The notes under the pieces are model-generated. The model worked only from the letters and a program-made list of their open reading frames with translations, was not told the DNA's origin and made no database searches. 18,667 bases of DNA, from positions 1-18,667 of the forward strand of contig CAZMEY010000010.1 in assembly GCA_964565435.1 (NCBI GenBank). Reading direction: 5' to 3'. Shown piece after piece: positions 7,626-13,997 of the stretch. Source of the DNA: JAQTTT01 sp964565435 (GTDB taxonomy: Archaea > Nanobdellota > Nanobdellia > Tiddalikarchaeales > Tiddalikarchaeaceae). Every line of letters begins with the position of its first letter. The stretch's first letter is position 1. The position numbers were made by a program, and so were the translations under genes.

Positions 7626-8036
7626 ATGCAAAGCGTGATAAAACTGGATTCAGAGCAAATACAAAAACTTGCAATCTTTGAATCAATAACCAAAACAAGC
7701 CTCAAAGACTTCTTTGAGGATGAATTAGAGATAATGTTCATAGTGAACTCCAAGGATTTGGGAAAAGCAATAGGCAAAGGCGCAAGCAATATTAAATTAT
7801 TGGAAAGGAAATTCAAAAAGAAAATCTTAATGATGGGATTTGAGCAAAATTATAATGACTTTGCGAGAAACATTTTTAAGCCAATACCAATAAAAGAAAT
7901 AACATTGCAGAATGGATTGCTGAGCATAATAATATTCGGCTCGCAAATGGCATTCCCAAGCAAAAAGGTTAAAAAGGCTAAAATGCTTTTAACAAAATAC
8001 TTTAATGAGATAAAAGATGTAATCGTAAAGGTGTAA
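7626..8036 (+). CDS. nusA: Archaeal NusA-like transcription factor (KH domains)
   Basis: A 136-residue protein in the fixed archaeal position between eL30 and uS12. Archaeal NusA consists of the two KH RNA-binding domains only and is thought to act in transcription elongation/termination, though its role is less defined than in bacteria. The first KH domain is clear: FIVNSKDLGKAIGKGASNIKLLERKF, with the GxxG loop IGKG at residues 49-52. The second KH domain is expected around residues 90-130. It keeps the strand-helix outline (ITLQNGLLSIIIFGSQMAFP, then SKKVKKAKMLLTKYF) but lacks the usual AIGxxGxN loop, so its RNA-binding signature looks degenerate. The start is 8 bases after the eL30 stop. 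Confidence 0.88.
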   Translation: MQSVIKLDSEQIQKLAIFESITKTSLKDFFEDELEIMFIVNSKDLGKAIGKGASNIKLLERKFKKKILMMGFEQNYNDFARNIFKPIPIKEITLQNGLLSIIIFGSQMAFPSKKVKKAKMLLTKYFNEIKDVIVKV

Positions 8037-8041
8037 AAAAA

Positions 8042-8479
8042 ATGGCTAATAAAACAAGGGGATTATTTGCAGGAAAAAAACTCCAAAGCAGAAGGGAGAA
8101 ATTCAAATACTCAAGGAAAGGCTCAAGAGAGCAAGCATATTCATTATGGAAAAAATATGATCCACTGGCAGGAGCTCCGGCAGCTAAGGGAATAGTAATA
8201 AAGAAGAAAATAGTTGAAAAGAAGCAGCCCCACTCAGGATTAATCAAATGTGTAAGCGTCCAATTGGTGAAAAACGGCAAGGTAGTTACAGCCTTTGTGC
8301 CAGGAGACGGTGCAATAAAATTCATTGATGAGCACAACGAAGTAGTTATTGAAAGGATAGGAGCTCCGGAAAGGGGAGCCAAAGGAGACATACCGGGAGT
8401 AAAATTCAAGGTAATAAAGGTTGCAGGAAAATCTCTTACACAGCTTAGAAAAGGCAAAAAGGAGGAAGCCAAGAAATGA
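8042..8479 (+). CDS. rps12: Ribosomal protein uS12
   Basis: Decoding-centre protein of the small subunit, 145 residues. The archaeal/eukaryotic form is recognisable: an N-terminal basic extension with the Leu-Trp-Lys-Lys-Tyr-Asp segment at 35-40 and DPLAGAPAAKGIVIKKK, then the decoding loop, then the block running from KCVSVQL through VPGDGAIKFIDEHNEV, and DIPGV (116-120). The decoding loop reads KKQPHSGLIKC, where archaea usually have KQPNSAxRKC. The Pro63 and Ser65 positions that face the codon-anticodon helix are kept, but Asn becomes His64, Ala becomes Gly66, and the following Arg becomes Ile. A good Shine-Dalgarno AAAGGTG (8027-8033) lies in the end of nusA. The stop overlaps the rps7 start (ATGA at 8476). 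Confidence 0.96.
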   Translation: MANKTRGLFAGKKLQSRREKFKYSRKGSREQAYSLWKKYDPLAGAPAAKGIVIKKKIVEKKQPHSGLIKCVSVQLVKNGKVVTAFVPGDGAIKFIDEHNEVVIERIGAPERGAKGDIPGVKFKVIKVAGKSLTQLRKGKKEEAKK

Positions 8480-9066
8480 TGCTATTTAATAAATACGACA
8501 CTTCAAGCATAACTGTCGGAGACCAAGGATTAGTCAGATACATTAATTTAAAGCAAGTAATAGTTCCAAAAAGCCAGGGAAGGAATGTCAAAAAAAGATT
8601 CTGGAAATCAAAAACTCACATAATTGAAAGGCTAATGCAAAAAATAGCAGTGGCAGGCCACAAAGGAAAAAAGCATTCAAGAACCAGCGGAAGAAACACA
8701 GGAAAATACACTGTTCAGAAAAAAATAATAGTTGACGCTTTGGAAATAATTGAGAAAAAAACCAAAAAAAACCCAGTGCAGGTAATGGTTGATGGCATAG
8801 CCAATTCAAGCCCTTGTGCTGAAATCACAGTAATTGAATACGGAGGCATGAAGCACCCTAAAGCAGTGGATGTTGCCCCCCAAAGAAGGATAGACTTAGC
8901 TCTTAGATGGATAAGCCAAGGAACTTACCACGCATGCGCCAACAAAAAAATGACTTACGCGCAAGCATTGGCTAATAATCTTATGCAAGCAGCAGAAAAT
9001 GACTCTAAAAGCTTCTCAATAAGCAAGAAAAACGAGACAGAAAGGCAGGCATCAGCAAGCAAATAA
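8476..9066 (+). CDS. rps7: Ribosomal protein uS7
   Basis: Small-subunit head protein that nucleates 16S rRNA 3' domain assembly and contacts the E site; 196 residues, normal for archaea. Family blocks are present: DQGLVRYINLKQVIVPKSQGR, VKKRFWKSKTHIIERLM, ALEIIEKKTKKNPVQVMVDGI, YGGMKHPKAVDVAPQRRIDLALR and AAENDSKSFSISKKNETER. Two ATG codons lie in tandem (8476 and 8479); the first overlaps the uS12 stop codon, pointing to translational coupling. It is the last gene of the uninterrupted operon: the next gene is encoded on the opposite strand and EF-2 has its own promoter. Confidence 0.96.
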   Translation: MMLFNKYDTSSITVGDQGLVRYINLKQVIVPKSQGRNVKKRFWKSKTHIIERLMQKIAVAGHKGKKHSRTSGRNTGKYTVQKKIIVDALEIIEKKTKKNPVQVMVDGIANSSPCAEITVIEYGGMKHPKAVDVAPQRRIDLALRWISQGTYHACANKKMTYAQALANNLMQAAENDSKSFSISKKNETERQASASK

Positions 9067-9084
9067 AGATTTGAATAAAAAAAA

Positions 9085-9564
9085 TTATAAAATATTCACT
9101 CCATACTCTTTGGATAGCTCTGCAATCTTTTCAAGCTCAGAATCATTTAAAAACAAAGGATTGGGATGAAAAATCTCTGAATCAGGCAAATCCTTTCCGC
9201 TCTCAAGCACTTTCTTAATGCAGCCATAATAATTCACACTTTTTAAAATGCTAAAAGTCAAAGCTTGCGCCTTTCCAAGGCTTGTAATCCTCGAATTTCC
9301 TGCACTATAACCGTTTTTTTCACAAACATACTCAATTTTTTCATTACATTCCAATTTTATTATTTCATAACTAAATCTCTTATCTTTTTTATTAAAAATG
9401 CCATAACCAGATATAGTAATTCCTTCATTATCAATAAAGCAAAAAAATTCCTTAATATTTTTCTTGAATATATTGACTTTAAAATTCGTCGCTCCAATCG
9501 CCTGATAATAGCTTTTGCAAAAAGATTTAATGTTTTTATATTCTTTGTCCATATTAATTTCCAT
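9085..9564 (-). CDS. Hypothetical protein inserted between rps7 and the EF-2 gene
   Basis: I do not recognise this 159-residue protein. It is lysine-, asparagine- and phenylalanine-rich and appears soluble: there is no signal peptide or membrane helix. The middle alternates strand-like stretches (EFFCFIDNEGITISGYGIF, FSYEIIKLEC), followed by a helix-like part (SLGKAQALTFSILKSVNYYG), an FHPNPLF segment and an acidic C-terminal helix. A second in-frame ATG at 9552 is an alternative start. A TATA-like ATAATTAAAA element lies about 29 bases upstream of ATG 9564. It runs head-on into rps7 with 18 bases between the stops and is divergent from EF-2. It breaks a gene string that is often contiguous in archaea, so it may be lineage-specific. 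Confidence 0.7.
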   Translation of the reverse strand: MEINMDKEYKNIKSFCKSYYQAIGATNFKVNIFKKNIKEFFCFIDNEGITISGYGIFNKKDKRFSYEIIKLECNEKIEYVCEKNGYSAGNSRITSLGKAQALTFSILKSVNYYGCIKKVLESGKDLPDSEIFHPNPLFLNDSELEKIAELSKEYGVNIL

Positions 9565-9587
9565 AATTTTAATTAGCTAAAAAATTA

Positions 9588-9597
9588 ATAATTAAAA
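9588..9597 (-). promoter_or_regulatory. Putative TATA box for the hypothetical gene at 9085-9564
   Basis: TTTTAATTAT on the minus strand is centred about 29 bases before the ATG at 9564, the spacing expected for a leaderless or nearly leaderless archaeal transcript. The surrounding sequence is very AT-rich, so the assignment is weak. Confidence 0.4.
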
Positions 9598-9625
9598 ACC
9601 TTACTCCATGACGTAAAAAGGTTAA

Positions 9626-9635
9626 ATTTTTAAAA
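9626..9635 (+). promoter_or_regulatory. TATA box of the EF-2 gene
   Basis: An ATTTTTAAAA element is centred about 55 bases before the EF-2 ATG, with an A-rich BRE-like stretch (GTAAAAAGGTTAA) just upstream. It predicts a start site near 9656-9660 and a leader of roughly 25-30 bases, which contains an AGGTG Shine-Dalgarno at 9674-9678. Confidence 0.6.
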
Positions 9636-9684
9636 CCCTCATAGTTTTCCTATTAATTATACTAAAAAATATTAGGTGTAAAAT

Positions 9685-11874
9685 ATGGCAAAAAATGAAG
9701 AAATAGGCATTGTGGATTTAATGCACACTCCTAAAAAAATAAGGAACTTGGGCATTATCGCGCACATTGATCATGGAAAAAGCACTTTATCAGATTCATT
9801 ATTGGCTGGTGCAGGGCTTTTAAGTTCAAGAATAGCAGGACAGGCAAGAGCTACTGACACATTGGAAGAAGAGCAGCAAAGGGGAATAACAATCCTTGCA
9901 AGCGCTGTAACAATGGTTCACCATCACAACGATGAATACTACTTAATCAACTTGCTGGACACTCCAGGGCACGTTGATTTTGGCGGAGAGGTTTCAAGAA
10001 GCCTTAGGGCAGTTGACGGAGCATTAGTGGTAGTCTGCGCAGTTGAAGGCTGCATGCCCCAAACAGAAACCGTATTAAAGCAATCAATCAGGGAAAGGGT
10101 TAAGCCAGTATTATTCATCAATAAAGTTGACAGAATGATTAAAGAGCAAAAACTCACTCCTGAAAAAATGCAGGAAAAATTCATAAGCATAATCAACAAG
10201 ATTAACAAAATGGTTGTAAGCTTGGCGCCTCCAGAGTTCAAAGAATCCTGGCAAGTAAGAGTGCAGGACGGAAGCGTTGCTTTTGGCTCAGCATACAGCA
10301 AATGGGCACTAAGCGCAGGATACATGAAAAAAACAGGATTAACATTTAAGGATGTAATTGACGCCTACACAGGAACAGATGAGGAAAAAGAAAAAAAGCT
10401 TGAAGAATTGGCGAAAAAAGCGCCGCTTCATGAAGTAATCCTTGACATGACAATCAATCACCACCCAAGCCCTGAAGAAGCGCAAAAGTACAGGGTTCCT
10501 CACTTATGGAAAGGGGATTTGGATTCAGAAATAGGAAAATCATTGAAGAACTGCGATCCAAAAGGCAAAACCGTCTTTGTGGCAACTAAAGTGAAAACAG
10601 ACCCAACATTCGGAGAATTGGTTTTCGGAAGGGTTTTCTCAGGAACACTAAAACAAGGGCAAGACCTTCACTTATCAGTTAAGCAAAACAATCAAAAAGC
10701 GCAAAAACTATTCATAATGGTTTGTGACAAAAGAACACCCCTAGATGAAATACCTGTGGGATGTACTTGCGCAATCATAGGAGTAAAAGATGCAACAAGC
10801 GGGGAAACCTTAAGCGAAGGAGAGATAACTCCTTTTGAGGGAATAAAACACATCTTTGATGCAGTAGTCACCAAAGCAATAGAAGCCAAAAACCCGGCAG
10901 ACCTGCCAAAACTCATCCAAGCATTAAGGGAAGTCAACAAAGAAGATCCAACAATCACGATTAAAATTGACGAAGAGACAGGGGAAAACCTAATAGCAGG
11001 ACTAGGAGAGCTTCACTTAGAGGATGTAATTGACAGAAGAATAATAAAAGAAAGAAAAGTCCAAGTCAAGGCAAGCCCTCCAATAGTGGTTTACAGGGAA
11101 GGAGTAAGCGCAAAGAACCCTGAACCAATTGAAGGAAAATCACCCAACAAGCACAACAAGTTCTACATCCATGTCTCCCCATTGGAGCCAGGAGTGATTG
11201 CAGGAATAGCTGACGGCTCAATACCTGAAGGAAAAGCCAAAAAGCTTCCAAAAGAGCTATGGAAAACATTAAATGATGCAGGAATGGATAAAGATGAAGC
11301 AAGGGCAGTAAAAGAGATCTTCCAAAGCAATGTCTTTGTAGACATGACCAAAGGAGAAGTCCACATGATAGAGATTATGGAATCAGTCCTTGAAGCATTT
11401 GAAGGAGTAATGAGAGAAGGGCCTCTATGCAGGGAGCCAGTGCAGGGAGTAAAAGTCACATTAGTGGATGTAAAAATGCACGAAGACTCAATACACAGGG
11501 GACCTGCGCAAATAATTCCAGCAGTAAGGGACGGAGTCAAAGACGCTTTCAGGGAAGCCAAGCCAACAATGCTTGAGCCAGTCCAAGAGATAAGAATTGA
11601 CGCTCCAAACCAATTCCTAGGAAACATCTCCAAGCTAATAAGCCAAAGAAGAGGGCAATTAATTGACTCCCAATTTGAAGGGGAAGAATTAATAGTTCTA
11701 GCAAACATTCCAGTAGCGGAAAGCTTCGGATTCACTGGAGACCTAAGAAGCGTCACAGAAGGAAGAGGAGTATGGAGCCTAATGGATTCGCAATTTGAAA
11801 AGCTTCCATCAAGCCTTCAGCCAGGAGTAATCCAATCAATAAGGACAAGAAAAGGACTCACAGAAAACCAGTGA
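9685..11874 (+). CDS. fusA: Translation elongation factor EF-2 (aEF-2)
   Basis: Ribosomal translocase GTPase of 729 residues, normal for archaeal EF-2. GTPase motifs: AHIDHGKST (26-34), RGITI switch I, DTPGH (92-96) and NKVD (146-149). Domain II starts near KTVFVATKVKTDPTFGELVFGRVFSG. Domain IV contains the diphthamide loop EDSIHRGPAQIIPA with the target His at residue 604, so it is a candidate for diphthamide modification if dph genes exist elsewhere. The C-terminus TRKGLTENQ is EF-2-like. The Shine-Dalgarno AGGTG at 9674-9678 supports the start. Divergent from the hypothetical gene upstream; the stop codon lies within a hairpin that resembles a terminator. Confidence 0.97.
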   Translation: MAKNEEIGIVDLMHTPKKIRNLGIIAHIDHGKSTLSDSLLAGAGLLSSRIAGQARATDTLEEEQQRGITILASAVTMVHHHNDEYYLINLLDTPGHVDFGGEVSRSLRAVDGALVVVCAVEGCMPQTETVLKQSIRERVKPVLFINKVDRMIKEQKLTPEKMQEKFISIINKINKMVVSLAPPEFKESWQVRVQDGSVAFGSAYSKWALSAGYMKKTGLTFKDVIDAYTGTDEEKEKKLEELAKKAPLHEVILDMTINHHPSPEEAQKYRVPHLWKGDLDSEIGKSLKNCDPKGKTVFVATKVKTDPTFGELVFGRVFSGTLKQGQDLHLSVKQNNQKAQKLFIMVCDKRTPLDEIPVGCTCAIIGVKDATSGETLSEGEITPFEGIKHIFDAVVTKAIEAKNPADLPKLIQALREVNKEDPTITIKIDEETGENLIAGLGELHLEDVIDRRIIKERKVQVKASPPIVVYREGVSAKNPEPIEGKSPNKHNKFYIHVSPLEPGVIAGIADGSIPEGKAKKLPKELWKTLNDAGMDKDEARAVKEIFQSNVFVDMTKGEVHMIEIMESVLEAFEGVMREGPLCREPVQGVKVTLVDVKMHEDSIHRGPAQIIPAVRDGVKDAFREAKPTMLEPVQEIRIDAPNQFLGNISKLISQRRGQLIDSQFEGEELIVLANIPVAESFGFTGDLRSVTEGRGVWSLMDSQFEKLPSSLQPGVIQSIRTRKGLTENQ

Positions 11875-11897
11875 AAACTGGTCTTTTTTGTTTTTTA
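11867..11897 (+). terminator. Hairpin with GAAA tetraloop and T-runs at the end of the EF-2 gene
   Basis: ACCAGT (11867-11872) pairs perfectly with ACTGGT (11877-11882) around a GAAA loop, a GNRA-type tetraloop. It is followed by C, six T, G, six T and more T-rich sequence. The EF-2 stop codon TGA (11872-11874) lies inside the structure. It looks like an intrinsic terminator; in archaea the T-runs alone can terminate transcription, and the hairpin may also stabilise the mRNA 3' end. Confidence 0.7.
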
Positions 11898-11910
11898 TTT
11901 TAATTAAAAA

Positions 11911-11933
11911 CTTGCCCGCAAAAAGCGGGCAAG
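11911..11933. repeat. Perfect 9-bp GC-rich inverted repeat upstream of EF-1alpha
   Basis: CTTGCCCGC (11911-11919), loop AAAAA and GCGGGCAAG (11925-11933) form a perfect hairpin. It is among the most GC-rich short stretches of this AT-rich intergenic region and lies just before the EF-1alpha TATA box. No T-run follows on the plus strand, but on the minus strand it is followed by TTTTTAATTAAAA. It may be an operator, a boundary that stops antisense transcription, or part of a longer EF-2 3' end. Confidence 0.7.
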
Positions 11934-11938
11934 CAAAA

Positions 11939-11950
11939 TCTTTAAAAAAG
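11939..11950 (+). promoter_or_regulatory. TATA box of the EF-1alpha gene
   Basis: The TCTTTAAAAAAG element is centred about 53 bases before the EF-1alpha ATG. It predicts a leader of about 25-30 bases that contains the Shine-Dalgarno AGGTGA at 11983-11988, 8 bases before the start codon. Confidence 0.6.
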
Positions 11951-11996
11951 CATAAAAGTATTCAATAACTATAAAAAAAACAAGGTGAAATGAAAT

Positions 11997-13271
11997 ATGG
12001 CAAAAGCAAAACCGCATTTGAACTTAGTTTTCGTAGGTCATGTAGATCACGGAAAATCAACATTAATGGGTAGAATGCTATTCGAAACAGGAGTAGTAAG
12101 CCCACAAGAACTTGATAAATTCAAGAGACTAGCAGGAGAGCTAGGTAAAGGAACATGGGAATATGCTTACGCTATGGACGCTACTCCAGAAGAAAGAAAA
12201 AGGGGAGTAACTATAGACTTAGCGCACAGGAAATTTGATACTCCAAAATATGAAGTAACATTAATTGATGCTCCAGGGCACAAAGACTTCATTAAAAACA
12301 TGATTACAGGAGCAAGCCAAGCAGATGCAGCATTATTGGTTGTAGCAGCTGGTGAAGGAGTGCAGCCCCAAACACAAGAGCACGTATTCTTGCTAAAAAC
12401 ATCAGGAGTAAAGCAAGTAGCTGTCGCATTAAACAAAATGGACACTATTAATTATGACCAAGCAAAATACAATACAATAAAAGAGGAATTGAAAAAATTG
12501 CTAGGAAGCGTTGGATACAAAGCTGACGAAGTTAACTTCATACCAACAAGCGCACTTGACGCAGAAGCATCAAATGTAAAAGCAAAAAGCCCAAAAACCC
12601 CATGGTACACTGGGCCAACACTTTTAGAGCAAATAGATTCTTTTAAATTGCCTGAAAAACCAACAAGCCTTCCACTAAGGGTTCCAATCCAAGATATTTA
12701 CACAATAACTGGAATCGGAACAGTGCCTGTCGGAAAAGTTGAGTCAGGAGTATTGAAAAACAACTCAAAAGTAATCTTCATGCCTGAAAACTTAACAGCA
12801 GAGGTTAAAACAATAGAGATGCACCACGAAATGGTGGAAATGGCAGAGCCAGGAGATAACATAGGATTCTCAGTCAAAGGAATTGACAAGAAATCAATCA
12901 AGAGAGGAAGCGTAATGGGAACTCCAGAGAACCCTCCAACTGTTGCCAAGAGATTCAAAGCGCAAGTAATGATATTGCAGCACCCAACAGTAATAACTGT
13001 AGGATACACTCCAGTAATCCACTGCGGAACATCCCAAGTGGCTTGCAAGATTGTTGAAATAACAGCGCAACTTGACCCAAAAACAGGAGGAGTCAAAGCT
13101 GAAAAGCCAGACTTCATAAAAAGGGGAGACGCAGCAATTGTTGTCTTTGAACCATCAAAACCAATGGTAATAGAAGAAAAGACATCAATACCCCAATTGG
13201 CAACATTCTCAATCAGGGATATGGGAATGACTATTGGAGCAGGCGTCTGCATCAAAGTTGAGAAAGCTTAA
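11997..13271 (+). CDS. tuf: Translation elongation factor EF-1alpha (aEF-1A)
   Basis: GTPase that delivers aminoacyl-tRNA to the ribosome; 424 residues, normal for archaea. Motifs: GHVDHGKST (14-22), RGVTID switch I, DAPGH (91-95), NKMD (146-149), and a TSAL G5 motif. Domain II contains the beta-barrel segment DIYTITGIGTVPVGKVESG; domain III contains QVMILQHPTVITVGYTPVIH. The start is fixed by AGGTGA at 11983-11988; an out-of-frame ATG at 11990 is too close to that site. The segment before switch I reads YAMDATPEERKRG, more like bacterial EF-Tu (NAPEExxRG) than the common archaeal MDRLKEERERG. Its position between EF-2 and uS10 is the classic archaeal order. Confidence 0.97.
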   Translation: MAKAKPHLNLVFVGHVDHGKSTLMGRMLFETGVVSPQELDKFKRLAGELGKGTWEYAYAMDATPEERKRGVTIDLAHRKFDTPKYEVTLIDAPGHKDFIKNMITGASQADAALLVVAAGEGVQPQTQEHVFLLKTSGVKQVAVALNKMDTINYDQAKYNTIKEELKKLLGSVGYKADEVNFIPTSALDAEASNVKAKSPKTPWYTGPTLLEQIDSFKLPEKPTSLPLRVPIQDIYTITGIGTVPVGKVESGVLKNNSKVIFMPENLTAEVKTIEMHHEMVEMAEPGDNIGFSVKGIDKKSIKRGSVMGTPENPPTVAKRFKAQVMILQHPTVITVGYTPVIHCGTSQVACKIVEITAQLDPKTGGVKAEKPDFIKRGDAAIVVFEPSKPMVIEEKTSIPQLATFSIRDMGMTIGAGVCIKVEKA

Positions 13272-13299
13272 AGCTTTTTCATCCAACTTTTAATCAAAA

Positions 13300-13336
13300 G
13301 AGGGGGCGAGCAATCGCTCCCTCAAAATTTTTCTAA
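13300..13336 (+). terminator. Strong hairpin with GCAA tetraloop after EF-1alpha
   Basis: GAGGGGGCGA (13300-13309) pairs with TCGCTCCCTC (13314-13323) over 10 positions with one G-T wobble, closed by a GCAA (GNRA) tetraloop. It is followed by AAAATTTTTC and further AT-rich sequence. It lies 28 bases after the EF-1alpha stop and well before the uS10 promoter, so it most likely marks the 3' end of the EF-1alpha mRNA. A weaker AAAGCT-TAA-AGCTTT inverted repeat at 13263-13277 spans the stop codon. Confidence 0.65.
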
Positions 13337-13397
13337 AAATTTAAAATACTTCAAAGTGCTATTATAACTCTTAAAAAGCCTTTAATCCACAGAAATC

Positions 13398-13405
13398 TTT
13401 TTAAA
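13398..13405 (+). promoter_or_regulatory. TATA box of the uS10 gene
   Basis: TTTTTAAA is centred 27-28 bases before the uS10 ATG, predicting a transcript that starts at or within a few bases of the start codon. An AAGG at 13423-13426 lies too close to the ATG to be a well-spaced Shine-Dalgarno. Confidence 0.6.
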
Positions 13406-13428
13406 CCATTCCATTTTATTTTAAGGTT

Positions 13429-13737
13429 ATGTCAAGTGTAAGGATAAAACTGTCAAGCACAAATATAGCGCAATTGAATGATATTTGCGCCCAAATAAAA
13501 GACATAGCTGACAGGATGAAAGTGAAAATGAAAGGGCCAATACCTTTACCACGAAAAGAGTTAAGGGTTCCAGTAAGAAGGGCTCCAGGAGGCTCAGGGA
13601 CAGAGACCTTTGAAACCTGGGAAATGAGGATATCCAAAAGAGTTATAGACTTGGCAGTAAACGAAATGGCACTAAGGCTTATTATGAGAATACCCATGCC
13701 TAAAGGCGTCAATGTAGAAATGGAAATAAGGGAATAA
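13429..13737 (+). CDS. rps10: Ribosomal protein uS10
   Basis: Small-subunit head protein of 102 residues, normal for archaea. It shows RIKLSSTNIAQLNDICAQIK, the loop MKGPIPLPRKELRVPVRR, then WEMRISKRVIDLAVNEMALRLIMRI and the ending VNVEMEIRE. It lies downstream of EF-1alpha as in most archaea, but with its own TATA box 28 bases upstream and a hairpin between the genes, so it appears to be transcribed separately. It is convergent with the small gene at 13743-13952, with only 5 bases between the stops. Confidence 0.95.
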   Translation: MSSVRIKLSSTNIAQLNDICAQIKDIADRMKVKMKGPIPLPRKELRVPVRRAPGGSGTETFETWEMRISKRVIDLAVNEMALRLIMRIPMPKGVNVEMEIRE

Positions 13738-13742
13738 ATTTC

Positions 13743-13952
13743 TTAAAAGCATTCAGGAGTATATTTAGCCTGAATATTTGCAAACAATTCATACGCAGCT
13801 TCAAACTTTTCATTGCCAGAATATTTTTTCTCCATTGATTCAAGGCAAATATAGATTTTCTCAAGCTTGCTGCACAAAGAATCAAAATCAACACTAGCTT
13901 CATTCAACCCCTTAAGCTCCAAAACAATTCCATCCAAATTGTCAAATGCCAT
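13743..13952 (-). CDS. Small helical hypothetical protein (69 aa)
   Basis: I do not recognise it. The protein is short, acidic and predicted mostly helical from its heptad-like pattern (LDGIVLELKGLNEASVDFDSLCSKLEKIYICLESMEKKY, then a second helix FEAAYELFANIQAKY). There is no signal peptide, membrane segment or metal motif; the two cysteines (SLC and YIC) and the third near the end are spaced irregularly. It is preferred over the overlapping reading frame on the same strand because its composition is protein-like. It follows the DUF1624-type gene by 45 bases and may be the last gene of that unit or use the TAAAAATATTTTTA element at 13981-13994 as its own TATA box. Confidence 0.6.
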   Translation of the reverse strand: MAFDNLDGIVLELKGLNEASVDFDSLCSKLEKIYICLESMEKKYSGNEKFEAAYELFANIQAKYTPECF

Positions 13953-13997
13953 CAGATAATAATTAATAAATGCCCATGCTTAAAAATATTTTTAGGC

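Noticed and set aside
9265..9576. Plus-strand frame opposite the hypothetical gene at 9085-9564
   Set aside because: The product is a low-complexity Phe/Ile-rich sequence typical of a frame opposite an AT-rich gene. The minus-strand frame is longer, more protein-like and has a spaced TATA-like element.
13709..13903. Alternative minus-strand frame overlapping the 69-residue gene and the end of rps10
   Set aside because: It overlaps the uS10 coding end and has a less protein-like composition; the 13743-13952 frame fits between genes.
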